Assembly (NCBI GenBank): GCA_937997345.1
Contig: CALKTD010000010.1
Span: forward strand, 1 to 64,000
Length of the DNA stretch: 64,000 bases
Direction of reading: 5' to 3'
Source of the DNA: an uncultured Atopobium sp.
GTDB lineage: Bacteria; Actinomycetota; Coriobacteriia; Coriobacteriales; Atopobiaceae
In this document: piece by piece, positions 17,409-26,309 of the stretch
Layout of the letters: each line of letters opens with the position of its first letter
How positions within the stretch are numbered: position 1 is the stretch's first letter
Program-made: the position numbers and the translations under genes
The notes under the pieces: generated by a model
Told to the model about the DNA's origin: nothing
Database searches by the model: none
The model's input: only the letters and a program-made list of their open reading frames with translations

Positions 17409-19235
17409 ATGGATTGTTCCTCAGAAACCCACCAGAATTATTCCGCTCACGCAGCTGTTGATTTGCATAGCATGCATACGCATACCTGCGGAGAGCTTCG
17501 CGCAGAGCATATCGGTCAGACCGTTACGCTCACTGGTTGGGTTTGGCGCCGTCGTGACTTTGGCAGTCTAATCTTTGTTGACCTCCGTGATCGCGAGGGT
17601 TTGACCCAGATTCTGTTTGACCCAGATGTTGATTCAAAAACATTTGCAACTGCAGAGACTATTCGTCCTGAGTGGCCTGTTCTGATTTCTGGTACGGTTC
17701 AGCATCGTTCTGAAGGCCAGACCAATGAGGCTCTTGCTACCGGTGAGGTAGAGGTACTTGCTTCAAAGATTGAGGTTCTTAATACTAGCGCTGTTCCACC
17801 ATTCCAAATTGAGAACCACATTGACGTTAACGAGGACCTTCGCTTGAGGTACCGCTACGTTGACCTGCGTCGTCCTCAGATGGCACAGAATCTTCGTATG
17901 CGTTCTGATTTTGCATTTGCGCTTCGTGAGGCATTCCATAAGCGTGATTTTACTGAGGTAGAGACTCCGGCGCTGTTCAAATCTACTCCTGAGGGCGCTC
18001 GTGACTTCCTGGTTCCATCCAGAATGCAGGGCGGAAACTTCTACGCACTGCCACAGTCTCCACAGCTGCTGAAGCAGTTGCTGATGATTGGCGGTATTGA
18101 GCGCTACTACCAGATTACTAAGTGCTTCCGCGATGAGGATCTTCGTGCAGATCGTCAGCCTGAGTTTACACAGGTTGATATGGAGATGGCATTTGTCCGC
18201 GAGGAAGATGTCATGGCCGAGCTTGAGGATATTCTGGGCGATGCATTTGCAAAGATGGGCATTGAGTTCCCAGCTCCACTGCGCAAGATTCAGTACTGGG
18301 ACGCAATGGATACCTACGGCTCCGATAAGCCTGATACCCGCATTGGTATGGAGCTCCACGATGTCTCTGAGGTCTTCAAGCAGTCCAGCTTTAAGCTCTT
18401 TAGCTCTGCCGCAACAACTGATGGCCAGTACGTTAAGGCAATCAACGTTAAGGGTGCAGGCACCTGGCCACGCTCTCAGGTAGATAAACTTGCCGAGGTG
18501 GCCGCTGGCTTTGGTGCCAAGGGACTTGCATGGGTCGCCTTCAAAGAGGACGGTTCCGTGGGAGGCCCTATCACCAAGTTCTTCTCGCCAGAAGAACTTG
18601 AGGCCTTGCGTGCAGAGATGTCTGCTGAGGCAGGGGACTTGATTCTCTTTGCTGTGGGCGGCCGCCTGGAGACAGATGAGATTCTTGGTGGTATGCGCTT
18701 GCATATGGCAAAGGTCTTGGATGTACCGCGAGAAGGTCATGATTTCCTCTGGGTTGTTAATTTCCCACTGTTCCACTGGGATGAGGAGACTCAGTCCTAC
18801 GCTTCTGAGCACCAGCCCTTTACGCTTCCTCGTGAGGATGAGCTTGACCTTTTGGACACTGATTCTTTGGCTATGGGTTCGTATACCTACGACTTTGTTA
18901 TGGACGGCTTTGAGGCTGGCGGCGGCGGAATGCGTATTCACAACGCTGAACTGCAGCTTAAGATTCTGGAGAAACTCGGCTTTACTGAAGAGCGCGCTAA
19001 GGCTCAGTTTGGCTTCTTGATGGAGGCTCTGACTTTTGGTGCTCCTCCAATGGGCGGCTTTGCACTTGGTCTTGACCGCGTATGCATGCTGCTTGCAGGT
19101 GCTGATTCTATTCGTGATGTCATGGCATTCCCAAAGACTACTTCTGGCTCTGATTTGATGTCGAGCGCTCCTTCGCCTGTTTCTAATGAACAGCTCAAGG
19201 AGGTTTCGCTTCAAACGCTTCCAAAGGAGGCATAA
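17409..19235 (+). CDS. aspS: Aspartyl-tRNA synthetase
   Basis: A 608-residue bacterial-type class II synthetase. It has an N-terminal OB-fold anticodon domain (TLTGWVWRRRDFGSLIFVDLRD), motif 2 'ITKCFRDEDLRADRQPEFTQVD' near residue 240, a GAD insertion domain in the middle, and motif 3 'GFALGLDRVCMLLAG' near 555. It charges tRNA-Asp, and possibly tRNA-Asn if the organism uses the amidotransferase route. The start at 17409 follows AAAGGA; ATG 17474 is an alternative closer to the conserved domain. A long minus-strand open frame at 17763-19253 is a shadow of this gene. Confidence 0.95.
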   Translation: MDCSSETHQNYSAHAAVDLHSMHTHTCGELRAEHIGQTVTLTGWVWRRRDFGSLIFVDLRDREGLTQILFDPDVDSKTFATAETIRPEWPVLISGTVQHRSEGQTNEALATGEVEVLASKIEVLNTSAVPPFQIENHIDVNEDLRLRYRYVDLRRPQMAQNLRMRSDFAFALREAFHKRDFTEVETPALFKSTPEGARDFLVPSRMQGGNFYALPQSPQLLKQLLMIGGIERYYQITKCFRDEDLRADRQPEFTQVDMEMAFVREEDVMAELEDILGDAFAKMGIEFPAPLRKIQYWDAMDTYGSDKPDTRIGMELHDVSEVFKQSSFKLFSSAATTDGQYVKAINVKGAGTWPRSQVDKLAEVAAGFGAKGLAWVAFKEDGSVGGPITKFFSPEELEALRAEMSAEAGDLILFAVGGRLETDEILGGMRLHMAKVLDVPREGHDFLWVVNFPLFHWDEETQSYASEHQPFTLPREDELDLLDTDSLAMGSYTYDFVMDGFEAGGGGMRIHNAELQLKILEKLGFTEERAKAQFGFLMEALTFGAPPMGGFALGLDRVCMLLAGADSIRDVMAFPKTTSGSDLMSSAPSPVSNEQLKEVSLQTLPKEA

Positions 19236-19280
19236 GTGAACTAAGCAACGCAAGACAGTAAGGTACGTGGTGTTTTAGCA

Positions 19281-21083
19281 ATGAATGATGTTTCTGTAAA
19301 AGAAAATGGCCCATCCGCTCGCGCTGAGTTAAAGGTTATCCTGGATCACTTTGGTGCGTATAAAAAGGACTTTGTTATGTCGGGACTCTGCGTGTTTGCA
19401 GAGTCCCTACTCGAATTAGTGATTCCTGTACTCATGGCTCAAATTGTTGACCAGGGTATTTTGCAAGGTAATCTTCAGACTGTTTTTGTAAACGGTACCG
19501 TTATGGTTGGCTTTGCTCTTCTCGCCATGTTGGCTGGTATTGGCTATGCTCGCTACTCAGCCAAAGCAGCTATGGGACTAGGCGCTCAACTGAGACAAGA
19601 TGAATATCGCCGTATGGAAGAGTTTGCTTTTGCAAATCTTGATAAATACGATTCATCCTCTTTGGTAACGCGGTTGACTTCTGATGTAACCATTATTCAG
19701 AACGCCTTTGCAATGGGCACGCGCCCGTTTATGCGTGGACCAATTATGCTGGTCATGGGCTTGGTTATGGCGTTTATTATGAGCCCAGAGCTGGCAGTAG
19801 TGTATTTTGCCGTGCTGCCTTTCTTGGCTATTGCACTCTTCTTTATTGTGAAGCGCGTTGGTCCTTTGTACCGCGTTATGCAAGGAGCAATGGATAAGCT
19901 TAACGAGGCACTGCAGGAAGACTTTGCCGCGGTGCGAGCGATTAAGGCATATGTCCGAGAAGGACATGTCTCTGAGCGCTTTGAAAAAGTTAATACCCAG
20001 TATGCACAGACTGCTACAAAGACCTTTGGAACATCCGTCTTAAACCTGCCTATTTTTCAGACCTCAATGTACGTCACTAATGTGGCTATTCTTTGGTTTG
20101 GTGGCCAGATGATTATGGCTGGCAGATTGGGTGTTGGCGAGCTTACGGGTTTCATGAGTTACGTACTGCTTATAATGAACTCTCTTATGATGATTTCTGG
20201 CGTGTTCTTGCTTACTGCTCGCGCCATTACCAGTGTGCGTCGAATCGGAGAGATTCTTTCCGAGGAGCCTGCTATTGAGTCTCCAGAGCACGGTTTGACT
20301 GACGTTAAGAATGGTGCAGTACGCTTTGAAAACGTATCTTTCAAGTACAGCCAGAGCGCTGAAGAGGACGTCCTTGAAGACATTAATCTCTCGTTTGCGC
20401 CAGGCTCTACCGTTGGTATTCTTGGCGGCACCGGATCCGGAAAAACCACTCTTATCCAGCTGATTGCTCGCCTGTACGATGCTACTGAAGGCACCGTATT
20501 TGTTGGCGAGAATGACGTCCGCTCCTACAATCTTGTTTCACTTCGTGACGCAGTATCAGTTGTTCTTCAGAAAAATGTGCTGTTCAGCGGTACCGTCCGC
20601 GACAACCTGCTCTGGGGAGATTCCAATGCAACAGATGAGGAACTGCTTCACGCGTGTTCTATTGCATGTGTTGATGAGTTTCTTGACAGGATTGGCGGCT
20701 TGGACGGAGACCTTGGCCAGGGTGGCGTCAATGTTTCTGGTGGCCAGAAGCAGCGCCTTTGTATTGCGCGTGCGCTTTTGAAGAAGCCAAAAATTATCAT
20801 TTTTGATGACTCTACCAGCGCGGTTGATACAGCAACTGACGCAAAGATTCGTGCAGGCTTAGCTAATCTTGCCGACATGACTAAGATCATCATTGCCCAG
20901 CGTGTGAACTCGGTTATGGACTCAGATCAGATTGTCGTTCTTGATAACGGTAGGGTTCATATGACTGGCACCCACGCAGAACTTCTCGCCAAGAGCCCTA
21001 TCTATAGAGAGCTGTATGAGTCGCAGATTGGCGGTAGTCAATCGGACATTGATGCTGCTGGTAAGGAGGTGTCACATGGCTAA
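19281..21083 (+). CDS. ABC exporter subunit 1 (fused membrane and ATPase)
   Basis: A 600-residue half-transporter: six membrane segments (about residues 20-310) then an ATPase with Walker A GGTGSGKTT, signature NVSGGQKQR and Walker B IIIFDDSTSAVD. In this half the residue after Walker B aspartates is Asp-Ser, not the catalytic Glu (DDS in place of DEA), so this nucleotide site is likely non-hydrolytic. That is the pattern of heterodimeric exporters such as TM287/288 and LmrCD. Its partner follows with an 8-nt overlap. Substrate is unknown; drug, lipid or peptide export is possible. Confidence 0.9.
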   Translation: MNDVSVKENGPSARAELKVILDHFGAYKKDFVMSGLCVFAESLLELVIPVLMAQIVDQGILQGNLQTVFVNGTVMVGFALLAMLAGIGYARYSAKAAMGLGAQLRQDEYRRMEEFAFANLDKYDSSSLVTRLTSDVTIIQNAFAMGTRPFMRGPIMLVMGLVMAFIMSPELAVVYFAVLPFLAIALFFIVKRVGPLYRVMQGAMDKLNEALQEDFAAVRAIKAYVREGHVSERFEKVNTQYAQTATKTFGTSVLNLPIFQTSMYVTNVAILWFGGQMIMAGRLGVGELTGFMSYVLLIMNSLMMISGVFLLTARAITSVRRIGEILSEEPAIESPEHGLTDVKNGAVRFENVSFKYSQSAEEDVLEDINLSFAPGSTVGILGGTGSGKTTLIQLIARLYDATEGTVFVGENDVRSYNLVSLRDAVSVVLQKNVLFSGTVRDNLLWGDSNATDEELLHACSIACVDEFLDRIGGLDGDLGQGGVNVSGGQKQRLCIARALLKKPKIIIFDDSTSAVDTATDAKIRAGLANLADMTKIIIAQRVNSVMDSDQIVVLDNGRVHMTGTHAELLAKSPIYRELYESQIGGSQSDIDAAGKEVSHG

Positions 21084-22896
21084 TCGCGCAGGAGGAGCAC
21101 GTCCTCAGAACATCGGGCATACCATTAGAGTGTTTGTCTCGTACTTAGGTCATGCGAAGAAGCGCCTTATGTTGGTGGCACTTCTTGTTTCTATCAGCGG
21201 TTTAACGGCACTCCTTGGCACCTACATGATTAAGCCTGTTGTTGCTGCAGTGGGCAGGGGAGACGTAAACGCATTTACCAACCTCATTGTATTTACCGCG
21301 GTTGTGTATGCAATTGGCGCTCTTACCAGTGTTGGTTACACGCAAATTATGGTTCGTGCTGCTCAGAGGATTGTTTTTGACATCAGACGAGACCTCTTTG
21401 AGCATATTGAATCGCTGCCCCTAAGATTCTTTGACCAGCGTACCCGCGGCGATATCATGAGCTTCTTTACAAATGACGTGGATACCATCTCAGAGGCACT
21501 TAACAATAGCTTTGCCAACCTTGTTCTGGCGTTTATTCAGATGGTTGGCACGCTTGTACTGCTCATTGTTCTTAACTGGCAGCTGACGCTTATTACTGTT
21601 CTCTTTGACGTCTTGATTGTGATTTATGCACGTTATGCAAGTAAACGCTCTGCTAAGCACTATTCGGTGCAGCAAAAGAGCCTTGGTGTTCTTAACGGTT
21701 TTGCAGAAGAAACTATCTCTGGCCTTAAAGTGGTTAAAGTTTTTAATCACGAAGATGCAAACTTTGCTGATTTTCAAAAGGTTAATGAGGAGCTAAGACA
21801 CTCTGGAACAAGTGCTCAGGGCTACGCAGCAACTATGGTTCCTATCACGGTTTCATTGACGTATATCAATTACGCCGTGGTCACCGTTGTTGGTGCTCTG
21901 CTTGCGGTAAACGGACACGCGGACGTTGCAAGTCTTGCATCCTACCTGGTCTTTGTTCGTCAGGCTGCCATGCCGTTTAACCAGTTCACACAACTCTCCA
22001 ACTTCCTGCTTACCGCTCTTGCTGGTGCTGAGCGCATCTTTGCGGTTATGGAAATGACTCCTGAGGTTGATGAGGGCAAGGTTGACCTGGTTCGCGTTAG
22101 TGGTTACGAGTCAGGAGAAGAATCCTGGGCATGGGTCACACCATCTGGCGAGAAAACCCCTCTTGCTGGAGACGTTCGCTTTGATGACGTTACCTTTGGA
22201 TACGACGATGGTCAGACGGTCCTTGCAAACCTCACACTTTTTGCAAAGCCTGGCCAAAAGATTGCATTTGTTGGCTCAACAGGTGCTGGTAAAACAACCA
22301 TTACCAACCTCATCAACCGCTTCTATGACGTTCGCAGTGGAACCATCACCTACGATGGCATACCAATCAACGATATTAAGAAATCCGCACTGCGATCCTC
22401 TCTTGGCATTGTTTTGCAGGATACACATCTGTTCACGGGTACCATTGCAGACAATATCCGTTTTGGTAAGTTAGACGCCACTGATGACGAGGTTATTGCT
22501 GCGGCAAAGATCGCAAACGCGGATAAGTTTATTCGTCGTATGCCTCGCGGTTACAACACCGTACTCACCTCTGATGGTGCTAATCTTTCCCAAGGTCAAC
22601 GACAACTTCTGGCAATTGCGCGTGCTGCTATTGCTGATCCTCCCGTGCTTATCTTGGACGAGGCAACTTCCAGTATTGATACGCGTACTGAGGCACTTAT
22701 CGAGAAGGGCATGGATGCCCTTATGGCAGGTCGTACTGTCTTTGTGATTGCTCACAGGTTATCTACGGTTCGTAATTCGGACGCCATTATGGTTCTGGAG
22801 CACGGTCGTATTATTGAGCGCGGTACTCACGATGAGCTTATTGCAAAGCATGGAGAGTATTATCAGCTGTATACGGGATCGCGCGAGCTGGAGTAG
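21076..22896 (+). CDS. ABC exporter subunit 2 (fused membrane and ATPase)
   Basis: A 606-residue half-transporter with six membrane segments and an ATPase carrying Walker A GSTGAGKTT, signature LSQGQRQ and Walker B LILDEATSSID with the catalytic glutamate intact. It would form a heterodimer with the preceding protein, supplying the active nucleotide site. An insertion of about 25 residues precedes the ATPase domain. ATG 21076 is chosen because AAGGAGG lies just upstream and the frame opens earlier only inside the partner gene. It overlaps the partner's stop codon by 8 nt. Confidence 0.92.
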   Translation: MANRAGGARPQNIGHTIRVFVSYLGHAKKRLMLVALLVSISGLTALLGTYMIKPVVAAVGRGDVNAFTNLIVFTAVVYAIGALTSVGYTQIMVRAAQRIVFDIRRDLFEHIESLPLRFFDQRTRGDIMSFFTNDVDTISEALNNSFANLVLAFIQMVGTLVLLIVLNWQLTLITVLFDVLIVIYARYASKRSAKHYSVQQKSLGVLNGFAEETISGLKVVKVFNHEDANFADFQKVNEELRHSGTSAQGYAATMVPITVSLTYINYAVVTVVGALLAVNGHADVASLASYLVFVRQAAMPFNQFTQLSNFLLTALAGAERIFAVMEMTPEVDEGKVDLVRVSGYESGEESWAWVTPSGEKTPLAGDVRFDDVTFGYDDGQTVLANLTLFAKPGQKIAFVGSTGAGKTTITNLINRFYDVRSGTITYDGIPINDIKKSALRSSLGIVLQDTHLFTGTIADNIRFGKLDATDDEVIAAAKIANADKFIRRMPRGYNTVLTSDGANLSQGQRQLLAIARAAIADPPVLILDEATSSIDTRTEALIEKGMDALMAGRTVFVIAHRLSTVRNSDAIMVLEHGRIIERGTHDELIAKHGEYYQLYTGSRELE

Positions 22897-22907
22897 GAGC
22901 GTTTATT

Positions 22908-23279
22908 GTGATTGAAGCTTTAGCTGTTGCCCTTGGTGGAGCACTGGGTAGTTTAGGTCGCTGGCAGTTGGGAGTCCTCTTTAAACAGTGGATTCCTAAC
23001 CTGCCAGTTGGTACGTTTGCTGCAAATGTTGTTGCAGGTTTGATTATTGGCTTCGTAACAGGGTTTGATCTTGCAAGTCCACTTCAGCCACAGGTAAAGC
23101 TATTCTTAGCCGTTGGTCTTTGTGGGGGACTTTCGACCTTCTCGACCTTCTCAAATGAAACGCTAACCTTTATTCAAGCAGGTAATTGGACTGCTGCAGG
23201 TGTGAACATTGCAGTTAATGTTATAACGTGCCTGGTTGCTGTGTTTATTGGATTGAAATTATCAGCTGCTATGTCATAG
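22908..23279 (+). CDS. crcB: Fluoride ion channel CrcB/Fluc
   Basis: A 123-residue protein with four membrane helices. Hallmarks are GGALGSLGRW near the start, the N-x-x-G-x-x-x-x-G stretch (GTFAANVVAGLIIGF) and GLCGGLSTFSTFSNE near residue 70, which lines the pore. Fluc channels work as antiparallel dimers to expel fluoride. The single gene here would form a homodimer unless a second copy lies elsewhere. Start GTG 22908 follows TAGGAG. It lies 11 bases after the ABC exporter, leaving no room for a fluoride riboswitch. Confidence 0.92.
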   Translation: MIEALAVALGGALGSLGRWQLGVLFKQWIPNLPVGTFAANVVAGLIIGFVTGFDLASPLQPQVKLFLAVGLCGGLSTFSTFSNETLTFIQAGNWTAAGVNIAVNVITCLVAVFIGLKLSAAMS

Positions 23280-23329
23280 TATATTAGTTCAAGCTTTTTA
23301 ATTTGCTTTTACATACTGTAGCGGGTGTT

Positions 23330-24754
23330 TTATTTTGCCATCTTTGGCAGTACAAAGAGCACAATTCCCATGGTAACAAGGGGAACACAAGCTACACATA
23401 CAAGTACAAAGAGTGCATTTTGAGCTCCTGCAAGGGTGCTCGTGGCTAAGTCTGTAGCTCCAAGCTGAGAGACCGCAACAACACCAGAAATGACGCTGGT
23501 TCCCATAGCGCCAAAGAGCTGCTGCATTGTGTTAATAACAGCATTTCCATCTGCCTTGCGGTCTTCCGGTAAGTGTCCCAAGGCTACCGTAAAATTGTTT
23601 CCCATCTGAAGTGCCTGACCAATGGCAAAAATAGCAAAAATATACGTAATCATTTCTACCGTAAGTACGTGAACAAAGAGCAGCAAAAGGAGCATGCTGG
23701 TAAGGCAGCAAAGAATGCCTGTAACAATAGGTTTTTTCGCTCCTAGCTTGTCTAAAATTTGACCAGAAATTGGTGCCATAACTGCGCCAATAGCACATCC
23801 TGGAAGCATCTGAGATCCTGCTGCAGTAGCGCCTGCACCCAATACTAGCTGGGAGAAGTTAGGAAGAAGATACGACTGACCAAGAATAATAAATTGCAGA
23901 GCAACAATAGCAAAGAGTGAGAGTACAAAGCTCTTCTCGCTAAATACCTCAAGATTAATGATAGGAATTTTTGGAGATGCTTCAGGTTGATCTTGGTGTT
24001 TAAAGGAGTTTTCGTGACGCACAAAGAGCGCAAGTGAGCTCACAAAAATTACAATTGCGAGCAAAACAGGAATGCTAAGAAGGCCAAATGCGCTGGACTC
24101 GTCGATAACAAAGATGAGCGCAATAAAACTTACGGTAAGAAGGAACCAGCCAAAGACATCAAAAGAGATAACTTCAGTTTCATGGCTCTGTTGGATTGAA
24201 CTAATTCCCAGCACAAATGCCACAATCAAGAAGGGGAGAAGACCCGCAAAAATCATTCTCCAGCCAAGATGCTCTGCAATCCAGCCACCAGCTGAAGGTC
24301 CTACTGCAGGTGCAACGGCGGTAACTAGCATGCCAATGCCCATCATGACACCCATGTTTTTAAGTGGAGCCTGTTCGGTGATGATGTTGAACATCAGTGG
24401 TAGCGCTAGACCGGTGCCAATTCCTTCTAAAATGCGGCCAAGCAGTAATAACATAAACGTTGGAGCAGCAAATCCACAGAGAATGCCACTGATATAGAAG
24501 ATCATGGCTACGGTAAAGATACTTTTAGTTTTGAATCGTCTGTTTAAAAATGATGACATAGGCATGATAATGGCAAGAATCAAAAGGTACGAAGTAGTCA
24601 TCCATTGCACTGTTGAGGTGCCAATGGAGAATTCCTCCATCAACGTTGGAAACGTCACGTTCATGGCAGTTTCTACGACAACTCCCGAGAAGGACATAAT
24701 TCCTGTTGCAATTACAGAAAGAACAAGTTTTGCGTTGAGCTCTCTTTTAAACAT
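23330..24754 (-). CDS. MFS drug exporter, DHA2 (14-TMS) family
   Basis: A 474-residue transporter with about 14 membrane segments. Family marks are the early 'MNVTFPTLMEEF' stretch with 'STVQWMTTSYLL', a loop 2-3 motif LNRRFKTK and the GPSAGGWIAE motif C in segment 5. EmrB/QacA relatives export drugs or other amphipathic compounds using the proton gradient. ATG 24752-24754 follows AAGGGA; the frame extends 12 codons more without support. No EmrA-like partner or adjacent regulator is present. Confidence 0.9.
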   Translation of the reverse strand: MFKRELNAKLVLSVIATGIMSFSGVVVETAMNVTFPTLMEEFSIGTSTVQWMTTSYLLILAIIMPMSSFLNRRFKTKSIFTVAMIFYISGILCGFAAPTFMLLLLGRILEGIGTGLALPLMFNIITEQAPLKNMGVMMGIGMLVTAVAPAVGPSAGGWIAEHLGWRMIFAGLLPFLIVAFVLGISSIQQSHETEVISFDVFGWFLLTVSFIALIFVIDESSAFGLLSIPVLLAIVIFVSSLALFVRHENSFKHQDQPEASPKIPIINLEVFSEKSFVLSLFAIVALQFIILGQSYLLPNFSQLVLGAGATAAGSQMLPGCAIGAVMAPISGQILDKLGAKKPIVTGILCCLTSMLLLLLFVHVLTVEMITYIFAIFAIGQALQMGNNFTVALGHLPEDRKADGNAVINTMQQLFGAMGTSVISGVVAVSQLGATDLATSTLAGAQNALFVLVCVACVPLVTMGIVLFVLPKMAK

Positions 24755-24845
24755 ACAATCCCTTCTTTTCTCGGCGGTACATCGTAACACTATTCAAAGT
24801 AGGTTTTATTGCTGTGGGCGTATTCATCATGGTTCTATAAGCAGG

Positions 24846-24876
24846 CAAAAAACGGGGTGGTTTTAAACCACCCCGT
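24846..24876 (-). terminator. Terminator of gpmA (minus strand)
   Basis: ACGGGGTGGTTT / AAACCACCCCGT hairpin; on the minus strand the stem is followed by a T-run. It lies 34 bases beyond the gpmA stop codon. Confidence 0.85.
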
Positions 24877-24909
24877 CCTGCTTAGTGATATTGCGTGTTA
24901 GCAAACTGT

Positions 24910-25671
24910 TTATTTTGCTTTGCCCTGGTTAGCAACAGCGTTAATCTTTGCCTCGATGACAGCTGGATCGCCAATATAGTGCTTGTCAACAATGTTCCAA
25001 TCCTTGTCAAAGGTGTAGGAGCATGGAATGCCGGTTGGGATGTTGACCTCAAGAATCTCTTCTGGAGTGAGGTGCTCAAACTGCATAACAAGAGCGCGAA
25101 GGCTGTTGCCGTGTGCAGCAATAAGAACACGCTTACCAGCCTCAAGCTGTGGCTTAATTTCCTGCTCAAAGTAAGGCCATGCACGAGCAATGGTGTCCTT
25201 CAGGCACTCAGTGTAAGGAAGATCCTCTGCGGGAACATCGCGGAACATTTCCTGAACGTGAGGATCGCGCTTGTCGCCTGGCTCAAGAGCTGGTGGCTGA
25301 ACATCAAAGGAGCGACGCCAAATCTTTACCTGCTCCTCGCCATGCTCAGCAGCTGCATCAGCCTTGTTGAGACCCTGGAGTGCACCATAGTGGCGCTCGT
25401 TCAAACGCCAAGTCTTATGAACAGGAAGCCAGTTACGATCAAGCTCATCAAGAACATGATTCAGAGTGTGGATAGCACGCTTAAGTAGGGAAGTGTAGCA
25501 AACGTCAAAGTCGTAGCCAGCCTCTTTAAGTGCGCGGCCACCTGCTGCAGCCTCCTCGTGACCCGTCTCAGTAAGGTCAACATCGGTCCAACCAGTAAAC
25601 AGGTTGAGCTTGTTCCACTCAGACTCGCCGTGACGAACAATAACGAGGTGCATGTACTGATCTTCAGCCAT
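24910..25671 (-). CDS. gpmA: 2,3-bisphosphoglycerate-dependent phosphoglycerate mutase
   Basis: A 253-residue enzyme of glycolysis and gluconeogenesis that interconverts 3- and 2-phosphoglycerate. The RHGESEWN motif carries the phosphorylated histidine near residue 14; 'NERHYGALQGLNK' and 'LIAAHGNSLRALV' hold the other catalytic residues. The length fits dPGM (about 250). It is transcribed alone, with its own terminator. Neighbours show no metabolic link. Confidence 0.95.
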   Translation of the reverse strand: MAEDQYMHLVIVRHGESEWNKLNLFTGWTDVDLTETGHEEAAAGGRALKEAGYDFDVCYTSLLKRAIHTLNHVLDELDRNWLPVHKTWRLNERHYGALQGLNKADAAAEHGEEQVKIWRRSFDVQPPALEPGDKRDPHVQEMFRDVPAEDLPYTECLKDTIARAWPYFEQEIKPQLEAGKRVLIAAHGNSLRALVMQFEHLTPEEILEVNIPTGIPCSYTFDKDWNIVDKHYIGDPAVIEAKINAVANQGKAK

Positions 25672-25977
25672 TAGGCTTCCTTTCTACGCGTCAAACTTTG
25701 TGCATCATACATGGTAAGCACTAAGTTTTAGGCAACAACTTCACATACAGGAGCAAGTCGTAAAACGCTTGCGTCTCATATTTTACCGCACACCGAAAAG
25801 TGCGTGTGAATCAATACGAAAAAGATTTTGTGAAGTTTCTTTCACCGCTTAACAGCTGGATGGGCGACAATTCCACTGTCTTTTTTTGAATTTATAGAAA
25901 TAATGTAACTATTTTCTGTATGTATTTAATTAATGAGGGTATAGTATGCCTTGGTTAACAAATTGAGGAGTATCTGT
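25672..25977. other. Intergenic region gpmA / small membrane protein
   Basis: These 306 bases hold no supportable gene. They should contain the divergent promoters for gpmA and for the gene at 25978; the stretch from about 25880 to 25950 is AT-rich, with GGTATAGTATG at 25938-25948 a possible -10 region for the latter. No recognisable riboswitch or Fur box was seen. Confidence 0.4.
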
Positions 25978-26184
25978 ATGAGTCCTATTGATATTTTGGT
26001 TGTTCTTATCGTCATTGCTCTTGTTGCTCTTTGTGTTCGCTCTCAACTTAAGAGTGCAAAAGAGGGCTCTTGTTCTGGTTGTTCTTCATCCAGCAGCTGT
26101 GGCACTCATCACGGTGGAGATGGTCACTGCGGCGTTGCTCAGAAAATGATTTCTGACGTTGATAAGGCTTTTGACGCTCAATAG
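25978..26184 (+). CDS. Small Cys-rich membrane protein (FeoB-associated type)
   Basis: A 68-residue protein with one N-terminal membrane helix (about residues 5-22) and a cytoplasmic tail carrying CSGC, SSCG and GHCG, with two neighbouring histidines. This resembles the small FeoB-associated Cys-rich membrane proteins, which accompany ferrous iron transporters and may bind metal. No feoA or feoB gene lies in this window, so the assignment rests on the layout alone. TGAGGAG precedes the ATG by eight bases. Confidence 0.7.
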   Translation: MSPIDILVVLIVIALVALCVRSQLKSAKEGSCSGCSSSSSCGTHHGGDGHCGVAQKMISDVDKAFDAQ

Positions 26185-26309
26185 GTCAATTGTCACAATT
26201 TCATTAACAATTTTTGCCATTCATCTGGTTTCAGGGAAGTGGAAACATAGCCGTAACAAGAATGTGTCATGGTAGTTACGATTCCAGTTTTCTGACCCGG
26301 GAGGACCGT

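Noticed and set aside
17763..19253. Minus-strand open frame of 496 codons opposite aspS
   Set aside because: It lies wholly opposite the clear aspS gene, has no family likeness, and its composition (Leu, His, Cys-rich) is typical of an antisense shadow.
22897..22907. Possible fluoride riboswitch before crcB
   Set aside because: Only 11 bases separate crcB from the exporter gene, so no leader of riboswitch size exists.
23140..23165. CTTCTCGACCTTCTC direct repeat in crcB
   Set aside because: It encodes the conserved STFSTFSNE pore motif of fluoride channels, so the repeat follows from the protein.
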